From: Chrysemys picta bellii
Lineage: Eukaryota > Chordata > Testudines > Emydidae
DNA length: 64,000 nucleotides
Direction: 5' to 3'
Assembly: GCF_011386835.1 (NCBI RefSeq)
Contig: NC_088796.1
Coordinates: 87,837,468-87,901,467 of the forward strand
Part shown: one piece after another, positions 1 to 12,700 of the stretch
Layout of the letters: every line of letters begins with the position of its first letter
How positions within the stretch are numbered: position 1 is the first letter of the stretch
Translations under genes and position numbers: made by a program
Notes under the pieces: model-generated
Databases searched by the model: none
The model's input: the letters and a program-made list of their open reading frames with translations, nothing else
Told to the model about the DNA's origin: nothing

Positions 1-554
1 GAAGAGCAGGTGATTGAAGCTGAACCTAAGCAAGACAGAGGTGATGGTGAACGGAGAAAAAGCACTATGGGAAGTTTGTAGCCACAATGCTTCCTTTGGT
101 TGAAGGTACATGCCCATAATTGCTCAATTCAATCCATAGTCTAGGAATGCTTTTGAATTTAATGAAGAGGCTAAGCTCTCACATAGCAGTGGCCATGAGT
201 AGCTTTCTGTCATCTCTGGTTAGCAAGGAGACTCCATCCCATCACATCTTGGCAGATAATGATTTGGTTTCAATTATACAAGCATTTGTCACCTTCCAGC
301 TGGAATATAGCAATGATGAGTACACTTGGGCATGAAGCTATCAGCCTTTAGGAAACTCCAACTAATACAGCACTGTGGGCTACTGCAAGCATATCAGACC
401 TGTCCTCTGCTCTTTATGCTAGCTTTACTTTCTTCTAAAATTGTATAAGTATGTATATGTGGATTGATAATTTTGCATTGATATGCAATTCTTTTAAATA
501 TTTATTCACTTCATGGCTCAGTTTGTAAAAAACAATATTTTCCCATTAACTCAG
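1..554 (+). other. FANCC intron, 3' end only
   Basis: This is AT-rich intronic sequence ending in a TCAG acceptor at 551-554, preceded by a T-rich tract. No exon, repeat or ORF of credible content was recognised. Confidence 0.6.
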
Positions 555-711
555 GAAGAAGATTGCCCTCTCTGAATCAGCTATCCTAAGCTTGTGGCTT
601 CGTCATCTGCCTAGCCTTGAAAAAGCAACACTGCATCTTTTTGGAAGGTTGATTTCCACTCAAACAAGTTCACTGGAAGAGGTAGCATGTATCATAAGAG
701 AGTCATTACTG
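555..711 (+). CDS. FANCC: FANCC coding exon (first in window)
   Basis: The exon is 157 nt. Its first base completes a split codon, followed by 52 full codons including KKIALSES and [19 protein letters not shown]. The acceptor is tcag at 551-554 and the donor is gtatgt from 712. It ends on a complete CTG codon (phase 0). The previous exon is upstream of the window. Confidence 0.93.
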
Positions 712-3700
712 GTATGTACCACAATTAATACATTACGTATGTTATGCTGAAGGATCGCCAAATACTTCTCTCATATACAGCATCACTGAAATCCAGCAAC
801 CTCTATGGGGGAGAGTAGCTGTCAGCTGGTGTGTAGCTTAATAACAGTAGTGGAAAGAGGAGAAATTTTTGTGCAGAACACCATGGCAAATCCCTACTCT
901 AATAAAATATGTTAAAATTAAAAACCTCACAGAACATGATGTCTTGGCATCAAAAGCTTCATCCATAGACCGTCAGGAGATAAACTGAAATGGGGCCTGA
1001 TTGTCAGAAGTGCTGAGCGCTATCATCATTTTAGATTTTTTTTTTAGAAATATTCTATTATATAGTGCACCAGTTCCATCCAATGTATTTAGAAATTGAT
1101 AATGATTTGGGACCTGGTCACTTGACATGATTAAAGGCTTCCACTAACAAAGAAATAGTAACAGAACCCATTTATGAAAGCAGTACATTTTAGGATGTAT
1201 AGGTATGTCATATGCACATATCTTGCATTATGAAAGTGAACCTGAGGCATGGACACTTTGAAATGTGGCATATATGATACTATAATCACACACCTGGAGG
1301 TGTGCTCTCATGTGTCTTTTAACATTTTAAAATTCTTTTCTCTTCTTAGAGTATTTTTACATGTCCATTCCACTGTAGGTGTGTGTGCACCCACGTGCAC
1401 AGTTGTCGATCCTTTTCCCTCAGTGGTGCCCGTTGGGGCAGCTTGAGCATGCTCTACCCTTGCGCGCCAATGCGTGCAGGTACAAAAGGGGCTCCGCTGC
1501 CCCCGACCCCCCTCAGTTGCTTCTTACTTCCAGTGGCGGTTGTTGGAGTGCTTTCAGTTTGCTATAGCAAGTTCTTCCCTCGCTTCTTGTATATAGCTGT
1601 TTTTTTCTTAGAAGTTAATAGTTAGGTAAAGTCTAATATAGATAAGTGTTAGTATTAAGTTTCAGTTTTTAAGTTTTTTTTAACCAATTCAAATTTCAGT
1701 ACTGGGTCTAGTATCAGAGCCATGCCTCGCTTTCTGGGGTTTAAGTCCTGCCTGTCATGTAGTATGCTGATGCTGGTCATTGACCGACACCGCAGCTGTC
1801 TAAAATGCTTGGGGGAGTCCCACATTACTGACAAGTGTCACATCTGTAAGAGGTTCAAGCCTAGCTCTAAGAAGGATAGAGCAGCCAGGTTCAAGTGTCT
1901 CCTAATGGCCCACCATCAGAGCCATTGCTTTTGAAATTTTGGTATGGAGCGCTCCATCAGAGATGTCTACAGCACCTCACTCTCTATCTCTGGTGCCAGA
2001 AAAGAGAGACAGGCCCTCGAGAGACTTAGTATCCTGTTTGGCAAGATCGTCTGTACTGAAGTCAGCCAGAGGCAAGGACTCTGGGAAAGATTCTGAAGAG
2101 TGCTCCCTGGAGGACTCCTCATCTAAGATTGTCAACCCTAGAACCTGTGACATGTCTGTCGAGGCCAACCCCTGAAGTACCCATAGAAGGACATCAGGGT
2201 CAGGAATCAAGACCAGCACTGATGACACCAGAGGTTTATGCAGCTGTGAGAGAACTGCTTAACCTCTTGGTGTCTCCGGTGGTGCAGGAAGGTTTCCAAC
2301 CAGTACCAGTGACTGTGGTTCCTAGTCCAGCTCTTCAGGAGCATGCAGTACCATTACCTTCTATGCTTTTGGTACCTCAGAAGCTAGTGCAATCAAGAGG
2401 CAAGCCAGTGATGATATCCCCATACTGCCATCCCTGAGCTTTGAAACACTGCAGGGGTTAGTTCTGGAGGTAAAAGCAAATCCTCTCACCACAGTTCGCA
2501 GCTGCCTCAGATTCCTGGGGCACATGGCAGTATGTACCTATGTAGTGCAGCACGCCAGACTACACCTCAGGAAGTTGCAAGGTTGGCTGGCTTCAGTGTA
2601 TGTCCTAAGTAGCTCAAGTACTGGTGTTAGTTTTGTCATCTCTGGACTGGTGAATACACTCACTGAAAGTTTGTGTGAAGATCTGTGAAAGAGTATAGGC
2701 CCCACATGGATGAGGAAGGGACCAGAGAGGCCCTGGTTGTTGGGCTAGCCCCACCTATCCAGTCCTGTCAATCATGCATGATTGGGAAGAGGGCTTTAAA
2801 AGGGAAGAAACTGCAGTAAGCTGGGGGGAAAGGAGCAAGATTACCCTAAGCTAGGGTTACCATATCTGAACTTTTAAAAAAGAGGACACTCGAGGGGGTG
2901 GGGGGTGGTAGCCCCGCCCCCTAGCCACTCCCTCCCACTTCCCGCCCCCTGACAGCCCCCCCCAAACTCCCGATCCATCCACCTCCCCCGTTCCCTGTCC
3001 CCTGACTGCCCCCCTTCTCCAACTCCCCAGCCCCCTTACCGTACCGCTCGGCTTAGAGCAGGTGTCTGGCTCCGCACCCCAAGGAGCGCCCCGCCCCGCC
3101 GAGCGGCGTGCTGAGGCTGTGGAGGAGGGGGGAAGTGGGGGAGGGGCTCTGGCCGGCGCTGCCAGCCCCGCTGCCGCGTTCCCTCACAGGCGCACAGACC
3201 GGGCGGTGTGCTAAGGCTGCAGGGGATGGGGGGAACTGGGAAGGGGCTTTGGCTGCCGAGGCCCCAATGTGCGAGGTGCTCGGCTGCCCTGTCAGCCGCT
3301 TTTCGCTCTTTAAATAGCCGACCAGGGGGAAATCCCAGACATTTTTAGATTTTTAGAAATTCCCCCCGGACGGCTATTTAAAGAGCGAAAAGCCGGACAT
3401 GTCCGGGGAAATCCGGACGTATGGTAGCCCTAGACTACAGCACCAGACTGCAGGAGCAATGCCTGATGTTGCAAAGGGAACTCCTAGGCAGGAGACCTTC
3501 ATCCTGACCCTGAGGAAAGTACAGCAGACCCCCTATGGTAAGACACACAGGCTGTGACCCAGACTGAGCGATTTCCACAAACCCATTATCTTGGGACTGG
3601 ATTGTTGGCAGCACTATAGCCACCCTTCCCCACCTCTGCTTTCTGGAACCTCAGGGAGTCTCCCTGAAAGTGTGGGGAGTTTGTGACTTCCATATTGATC

Positions 3701-6700
3701 CCCCAGCCAGAGAGACTTAAGGAGCCCACAAAGGACAGAACCCCCCTTGGGAATAGTAGGGAAGTGGGGCTGGTGTTGTTACCACCCAGTGTAGATAACT
3801 GGGTGTGGTCAGGTTCCCCCACCCCCTGAGGGAGGGAGGAGCCACCAAAGACTCTGTTACAGGGTTCTCTTCATTCCCCTACAACCAATGCTCACTTTAA
3901 TCACAGATGCATCATCCCTGGTTGTGGGACACATACAGGGTCCCTGTAGACTCAAAGTCTGTGGTCTTCCCAAGAACTGAAGACTCTCATAAATGTCAGA
4001 GAGTTGTGAGCTGTCCATCTAGTCTGTTCAGCCCTCCTTTTGCATATCAAGGGGGAAAAAATCTGCTAGTATTAACAGACAGCACAGCAACTATATTTTA
4101 GGTAAACATGCAGGGAGGGATGCATTTGACACAGCTGTGCCAGAAGATGATTGACCTGTGGGACTTTTGCATAGTCAGTTTGGTTCACTTCAGAGCTCCT
4201 TACCTTCCAGGAATGCAGAATTCATTGGCAGATCAGCTGAGCAGGTTCTTCCCTGATCACCATCAGTGTTTGCTGTCTCTGGACATGGCCAGATTCATGT
4301 ACCAGCTGTGGAAGACTCCCCTGGTGGACCTCTTTGCAAAAAAGGCCAATAGAAAATGCCATCCTGTTTACAGTCCAGGTTTGTTGACAGACACATTCCT
4401 GCTATCCTGGAAGAATTCCTTTCTATATGCCTTACCTCCGATTCCATTACTGCCCAGAGTCTTGTCCAAGACCAGGCTCACCTCATACTTATAGCACCAG
4501 CATTGCCTCAGCAACACTGGTATTCAACCTTGTCAGTCAGACCTCCATTATCTCTCCCGTTGAATCTATGTATGATTTCCCAGGGCCATCGGTATCTGCT
4601 GAACCCCAACCTGCAAGCCCTCCATTTGACAGAGTGGATGCTTCATGGTTAACACCATTGGAAAGGGCTTGCTCTAAGAACATATAGAAAGTACTTCTGA
4701 ATAGTATAAAGCTTCGAGAAGAGGTACTTATCTGGTTAATCAAACGTTTTTCCATCTGGTCCCGACAAAAAGGTTCCCTCCAAATAAGCTCTTATCAGTC
4801 ATGTATTGGAAGGTCTTTTACACCTAAAACATCAAAGTCTAGCTGTTAATTCTATCAGAGTACCTCTGGCAGCTATCTCAGCTTTCCACCGGTTGGTAGA
4901 TAATAAATCTCTTTTTTTTTTCCCAACCCTATCACCATCAGATTGCTAAAGGGTTTGGACAGATTACACTTTTAGGTGAAAGCTCCTATTCCCCCATAGG
5001 GTCTGATTTTGTGTTGGCAAAATTAATGGGGCCACTTTTGAACCTCTTGCAACTTGCTCCCTTCTCTACCTCTCTATAAATGTGGCCTTTTTCATTGTGA
5101 TTACCTGTGAAAGTGGGTGAGTTGAGAACCCTGGTTCCAGAGCCTCCCTATACGGTTTTCCATAAGGATAATGTTTACCTATACCCTCACCCAAAGTTCC
5201 TAACAAAGGTGGCCTCCAGGTTTAACATTAACCAGGCAATTTATTTGCTGAATTTCTTTGTGAAACTTCACACTCATAGAGATGAGGAGAAACTTCATTG
5301 TTAGATGTTTGAAGAGCTTTAGCTTTCTACCTGGTTCCACAACGCGGTTGTTTGTTGTGGTTGTGGATAGAATGAAAGGACATCCAGTTGCCATTCAGAG
5401 GATTTCACCCTGGATTTCTTTGTGCATTTGTTTGTGTTACCAGTTGGCTAATATGATGCCACCAGCTAGAGCAAGGGTGGGCAAACTACGTCCCGCGGGC
5501 TGGATCTGGCCCATCAGGGCTTTGGATCCAGCCCGCGGGATTGCCACCCCCGTGGCGCCTCAGGCCCTGCGCCGCTGCTGGAAGTGGCCGGCACCACATC
5601 CCTGCAGCCCCTGGGGGAGGGGAGGGCAGAGGGCTCTGTGCGCTGCCCTCTTCTCCAGGCACCGCCCCCCTCAGCTGCCATTGGCCAGGAACGGGGAACC
5701 GTGGCCAATGGGAGCTTCGGGAGAGGTACCCACAGGGGAGGGCAGCGCGCAGAGCTCTTGGCCCCCCCCCCCCCCCAGGGGCCGCAGGGACATGGTGCCG
5801 GCCGCTTCCGGGAACAGCGCGTGGCCAGGGCAGGCAGGGAGCCTGTCTTAGCTCCCTGCGTGCCACTGCCACCACGGAGCTGCTCCAGGTAACCAGCGCT
5901 GGGCTGGAGCCTGCACCCCGCACCCCAACCCCCTGCTGCACCCTGCACCCAAACCCCCTGTCCTGAGTCCCCTGCTGCACCCCAACCCCCTGCCCTGAGC
6001 CCCTGCTGCACCCCAACCCACTGCCCTGAGCCCCCTGCCGAACCCCTTCTGCACCCCAACCCCCTGCCCTGAGCCCCCTTGTACACCATGCGCCCCAACC
6101 CCCTGCCCTAAGTCCCTTCCTGCACATCACACCCCCTCCCACATCCCACACTCCCTCTCGCACCTCTACCCCCTGCCCCAGCCCTACATTCATGGCCCTG
6201 CATGCAATTTCTCCACTCAGATGTGGCCCTCGGGCCAAAACGTTTGCCCACCATTGAGCTAGAGTATTGGCCCATTTCACTAGAGCGCATGCAGCATCAG
6301 CAGCTTTCCAAGTGCAACTACCTATTCTGGACAACTTGGTCATCAGTGCACATGTTAGCTTCTCATTATGCTGTAGCCAAGCAGTCCAGGACCCATGCCA
6401 CTGTTGGACGTGTTGTTCTCGAATCTGTTCCTGTAGACTCTGAGCCCACATCCAGTAGAATGGACATGTGCAATCAGTCAAAGAAGAAGAAACTGCCTAC
6501 CTCTCTCTAACAGTTGTTCTTTGAGATGTGTTGCACGTGTTCATTCCATGACCCACTCTCCTTCCCCTCTCTATCAAAATCTGTCCCAGTAAGAGGAACT
6601 GAGATGGATTGGGGTGGTTCTGCCCTCTTATGCATGCACAGAGTGGCATGCAATGGCAGAGGGCACTCAAACTGCCCTAATGGGTGCTGCTGAGGGGAAA

Positions 6701-9700
6701 AAGATCTTTGACAACTGTGCATGGGGCGCCCACACACACCTACAGGGAAATGGACATGTGCAACACATCTCAAAGAACAGTTACAGAAAGGTAGGTAACT
6801 ATTTCTTATTCATTGCCTCTGTAGATCCCCATTGTAGGTGTTGTGTACCATGCTGACAAGCTACATAACTTCTAGTTTATGACGCTGCTTATGCATCAAT
6901 CAGTGATCTGAACATTTCAGAACTCAAGATTACAAAAGGTTCTGTGCCTGTATACGTTCTCATCTCTCTCTTTTCCACCTGTAAAGTGGTCACAGGATTA
7001 TCTCTGTCCCATAATCTATATAATACAACTGTCTTATCCATCTATCCATCCCTAAAGCCATCATTCACCATAATATATAGGTGCTATACATAGCTTACAG
7101 AAAACATTGGATCAGTATAGAAAGAAAGTAAAATCTCTGTCTTAATCTTGGGTATATTATTTATTTATTTATTTATATTTATATTACATTCACACCCAGA
7201 GCCCCCCAGCAGGATTGGGACCATATTGTGCTGGGCAGATTCCTATTGCACATACTTGAAAATTCAGCCCCTGCCCCCAAAAATTTGCACTCTAAGAAGA
7301 CAAATGACACACACACATAAACAAGAGAAGAAGATGAGGGCATTCTGTGTAAAGGGGTAGTGTGGATGAAAGCACAAAGATGAGAATTTGACAAATAGGC
7401 AGATAAGCCTTGCTTTGTTGGTAGGAGGCAATGCATTAAGAGTATGCAAGAGGGATATGAGGGTACAGTTGAGAGGGTGATGACAGGAAGCTTGATCTTC
7501 TTGCAGTGAAGCATGGTAGCAGGAGCTGGTAGGGTGGATGATGTGCTCAGAGCAATGGTCAGTCAGTCTAATAATTCCCTTATTACATGCTATTTTAAAA
7601 GCTATTTAGAATACAGTAAGTAGAAACTTTGGATTTACCAGTGTGATGAATATATCCTGTCTAAAATATATTTAGAACATTTATTTAGAGGTACATGAAT
7701 ATGTGTTTTGTTTGATTGATTATGACATTTCCAGGATGTGACCTCTATGTGCCTTATGGTTTACGATAATTACAATACAAAATGATGAGCCAAAAATTAC
7801 TGATTGATTTAGACTCTTTTTCCTATTTGCAATAAAAACAATACAGTACAAAAAAAGCAACCAGAAAAAAATTGGTTATGTGAATAAGCTGCTTCAGAAC
7901 TGCATCATCTGAGTCATTTATCACAGTGAATTATCTCAGCACTGTCATAAGTGTAGGTAAATATCTTAGGGCAAGTCTACACTACAGCACATCATCAGCG
8001 CAGCTGCACACCGATGCAGCTGCACTGCTGTAGCGCATCTGGTGAAGACGCACTATGCTGATGGGAGAGCACTCTCCTATTGGCATAATTACTCCACCTT
8101 GGCGAAAAGTGGAAGCTATGTCAGCAGGAGATCATTTCCTGCTGACATAGCACCGGTGTGGACAGTGTGAAACTTGCGTTACTCGTGGAGTTTTTTTTTT
8201 TTTCACACCCCTGAGCAATGAAAGTTAGATCAACTTAAGCGGTAGTGTAGACCTGCCCTTAGAGATCTGCAGGACCCGGATAGAAGACTGCTGTGCTTTA
8301 GTATGAAAGAAACTTGATATCCAATACTGTTATATTTGGATTCCAACTGTAATTAGAGTGTGATGGTCTAGTAACTTGTATTTTATATGGTGTGTGGTTA
8401 ATTATGTTTACATCTCTTGGCAGAAACTGGAATTAGTATTGGAAATTCTGTAGTTACTAGGAAGTAATAAAAACAAAAGATCAGCATTATACACATTGCA
8501 TATAGTGAAATAATCTACATGAATATTCTTTGGCATCTAAGGAATTGAGAGGTCTTGCATTTTTGAGGGTTGAAGTGTACATAAGTGTATAATATATATG
8601 TGTGTATGTATATATGTGTTTGTAATATCTATGTGGTGGTGTATTAAACTAAATTCTTAATTTGCAAATTAGAATTTTTTTTTTTAGATACCTTCCTTTA
8701 CAAATACATTTCAGGCTTTTTGTACAGTCCTCACTACATGCACATATAGGCAAATCAGGGCCAATAGTAATGTCTGTGCAGATTTTAGTTAGTACTTTTG
8801 GAAGCAGATGTAGTTGTGCTCCTTTGAAAGGTAGGGCACAAGAAAACCTTAATCCTTGGCTTTAGTTTCTGACCCTTAAAACATATGTCGTTCTTGACAT
8901 TGTAAGCCATTTTGTAAGTATGCAGTTCTTCTGGCATCATCAACTTTCCCAAGTCTGGCCCAGAATCAAAACTATGTTATGCTTTCCAGCTGAAATTCAG
9001 GTTGTGGACCCTCAAATGCTATTGTTTTTGAGTCAGCACTGCAGAGTGAAAAGTGCCACTTATTAGGTGGGGGTGGTGACACACTATTATGCTGCCATAC
9101 AGGATACTAAGGTTTGGGGTTGTACCCTGGTTCCTATGCCTCTACATTGCCCCCCTGCTTTGACTGATCCACACAGTTATCTTCTAGCTGGATCCAGAGT
9201 CATCTTTCACAGCTAGACCTGCCAGTGAAAGAGGCAGAGAACAGGGAGAAAGATGGGGGAGGTGTAAGAGAGAAATTGGGAGAGGCAAGACAATTTTTGT
9301 TTTAAATTGAATTTCCTTGCAGGGTATCCCAGCTAAGTAAAGTTCAACAGATACAATTAATTTCCTTAACCGTGTATTTTATAAAAGAATCCATCCTCAA
9401 AAGGATATATCCTTGAGTTGAAACACTGGGAATAGTGTGGATTAATTTTACTTGTGCTCTTGGTGAATTCCTCATGCTCTTCACTACAAGAATTCTATAA
9501 AAGAAATTAAATGGTATTCCCTTTTTAATAGCTATTGAAAATAAAATCGCAGTTTGTTGTCTCCTAGTTAGGAGTCTTTTAAGCATGTGAGTAGATCCTA
9601 CCTTTTTGAACTCACCAAGTACTTGTGACTAAAAGTCAGCTAATCTTAAAGCTCTTAAAATAGGTTTGTATACATAGAATAAAGATGCATTTGGTACTCG

Positions 9701-12700
9701 TTAAAGTTAAACCAAAAATTGAGGAATAACATGTTTATCACTAATTAAGCAATATTTTTGTATAGTGCTAGTAAAAAAATAAAACTTGGAAATACAAACA
9801 ATCTGGTAAAGTACAGAAGTGTAATAGTTTCGTAAAGTTAGAGTTATTTAGCCATAGAGCAGCTGGATCCAATGAATAGGACATGAGACTGGGAGTCAAG
9901 AGGACTTTAGTTCTGTTCCCATTTCTTCCATTCACATGCTATGTGATTTTGGGCAAGTCACTTAACTTCTGTATTTCAGTTTCTTCATCTGTATATACTT
10001 TTTGAGGATAATACTTGTTTATGTAAAGCACATTAAGATGTATTGATTAATAAAACACATAACAGATTGTGTTTGTTACTTATACATACATTAACACGTG
10101 TATATGTATAAGCACATATGCATGTTTTCTCCTTTATTTCTCTATGTATTTGTTTTTGTGTTTATTGTTAAAATAAATCAACGTTTTTTCTTATTCCTGT
10201 TATCAATCATGAATCAGAAAAATTCATAATAGAAAAAGTAGCTGAATTTTACATGATTTGTGTGTGTATGCGTGTAGCATCTCCACCATAATGTTACAAC
10301 GCAATTTTTTGCATTTAATTTCCTTTTAAAAAGGAAACAAAATAAAGGTGCCAGTATCTTTGATTGTATGAGAAATATACACCTGAATATGTAATCATTA
10401 GTTCAGACCTGCAATTCCAATATCCTTAGTCTGGCTGTGCATTCTAGGTTGAATTGTGCTCTACAGATCCTGCAGATTTTGAAATTGATGGGGAGAGGGT
10501 CCAGAGGATATGATGCCAGTTTTGCAAAGCTTTTTCTTATGCTGTTTCCCATGTATGAGAGATGGTTTGCCAAGATACATTCAAGGGCAACTTGGGATGT
10601 GAGATCCCATGGTATCTTTTGAAAAGATTAGGTGATAACCTTGGCATCCTGAAAATCCCATCTTCTTTGAGTTCTGGTCCCTGTGTATATTCCACTGTGG
10701 GTACACATACTCTCCATGTGCCCAGAGCTGGAGAATTTTGAAAGCAGTGTCCGTTGGTCTGCACATGTGTCCTGGCTCACCTTGTGTCTCTGACCAAGGA
10801 GATAAAGGGCAGGGTGAGCTGACTGCCTCTCTAGTTCCTTCCCACTGCTGCTTGGTCTGGACTGGAACCCCCAATGTCCCCGAAGCTTCAACTTTCACAT
10901 TTTTTGCAAAACTCCATCTTCGTTGCCTGCAAGCATGATTTCAAGTTATGTACTTGCCAAACTAGCAGTCCAAGAGCTCTTCTTTCTGGGCATCTGCGTA
11001 AATGCTGAAAAAATCTGTTCCCTCTATTAGCACGCCTGCTGCGAGTTTTGCACGAGATTCAGTAGATAGGGCACGAGTTATTCTCATTGCTCCCAGCTGG
11101 CCCAGACAGTTTTGGTTCCCTAACCTCCTACACATGTCCCAGTCTTTTGGCTCAAGGGAACAGCAATATCAGGCATCCCAACTGATGGTTGCTTCATCTT
11201 GGAGCCTGGTTTTCGGATGGGCATCATCCTTACAGCAATTGTGTAAAGCTGTACAGAACATCCTTTCTAATAGTAGTAAGGATTCCAGTAGGAAATATTA
11301 CCTAGCTAAGTGGAAGCATTTCTCTGACTGGGCACATCAAAGACATATTTCTCCAGAAGACACAGATATTCCTTTCATTCTGGACTATATTCTTTCCTTG
11401 AAGAAAGCAGGTTTGTCCAACAGTTCCTAACAGGCCCACTTAACAGCAATCAGTGCATATCATTTGTCTTCACAGGGCTACTCGATCTTTGCCTACCCTC
11501 TACTAGCAGATTCTGGAAAGGCCTAATCAGAACCTTTCTACCTACTCCTCAATGGGACTTGAACCTTGTTCTCTCAGTACTCACTAATGGTTCAAAAGGA
11601 GTCTTAGCTTCTCGGTCCATGTCTCTCCTATCCATGAAGGTTGCATTCCTGGGTAGCCATCGCCACAGCCAACAGGGTTGGTGAGCTTGGGGCGTTGATG
11701 GCAGATTCTCCTTGTACTGTATTCCTTAAGAACAAGGTTTCATTATGTTTACACCCTAAATTCACGCCCAGAATAGTCTCTGAGTTTCACCTGAACCAGT
11801 CTATCCACTAAGAAGTACTGTGTTCTTCCCGAAGCCTCACGCATCCTCAGAAGAAAGGAGGCCTGTGGCGGGGCGTCGACTCACCAGCACGGCTCCTCCT
11901 GCTGGTAATGACTGTGCTATTTCACTGCACCCTGCCAATGAGTTGGACGGGAAAGTTCTGTTCCTTGCACAAAGCGCATGTAGTTGGGCTTTGCTCCAAG
12001 AATAGGGTTTGGTTCTCTTTAAAACAAGTATCCAGTGGCAATGTAACCATTGTTGATGCCACAAGAAAGTAAATGGCTTATTTGCTTATACAGTCACTTT
12101 ATTACTATAGGCAAAGCACTAGCAACAGCTATAGTCAAGGCCCTGTGAGCTCTGTATCAAATTTGACCTAAATTCTGCAGCAAGGGACCCAAGGTCTATG
12201 GAACTCAAGTACAGAAGGCTGGAAATTATGATGTCAATTTCAAATAAATTAAAATATGGATGTTTGTATTGTATTAAATATGAAAACTAATAATACAACC
12301 AGTACACTATTCCTTGGGTTACTTAATTAAAAAATGATAAAAAAAATTGTCATGAACTCTAATTATATCTATGGGATAGAACGTGAAAGTATCATAAAGT
12401 GAAAATTTCTTAAAAATTTTGTGGTGCTTGCCCTGAAACTTATGTAAAAATTGGTCTTTTTATAGGTAAGTGTACAAATGATGTTATTTTAAAAGCCATA
12501 CATGCTGTAGCTGGAAAAAAAATAAAACAAAGATGTTTCAATTTGATTGGTTACCCTAAAAAACTAAAAGGTATCAATATATTTTGTAAAGACCCTTAAA
12601 ATAACAATATTTTCCTGTAAAAATCACATCCACCTAACTCGTCCACCTAGTTTTCTTCCAAGCACTGGATGTTTGGAAACTTCAGCCTTGCAACAAGCTG

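Larger units (their letters stand above)
1344..6810 (+). mobile_element. DIRS retrotransposon copy A, interrupted and internally deleted
   Basis: DIRS elements encode a gag-like protein, reverse transcriptase, RNase H and a tyrosine recombinase. They have inverted terminal repeats plus an internal complementary region (family knowledge). Seen here in order: left terminal repeat (about 1344-1530), gag-like zinc-knuckle ORF (1722 onward), RT thumb remnant (2440-2690), RNase H and linker (about 3862-4490), recombinase remnant (4490-6500), and a right terminal region near 6510-6810 complementary to the left end. Most of the RT is deleted. Foreign DNA interrupts it at about 2691-3862 and at 5472-6256. 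Stops and frameshifts are frequent, so this copy is dead. Confidence 0.85.

Noticed and set aside
5486..6481. 331-codon minus-strand ORF and overlapping ORFs rich in Gly, Trp and Ala
   Set aside because: It lies across the hAT element and is a translation of degenerate GC-rich tandem repeats. No domain is recognisable, and it crosses the transposon border into DIRS sequence.
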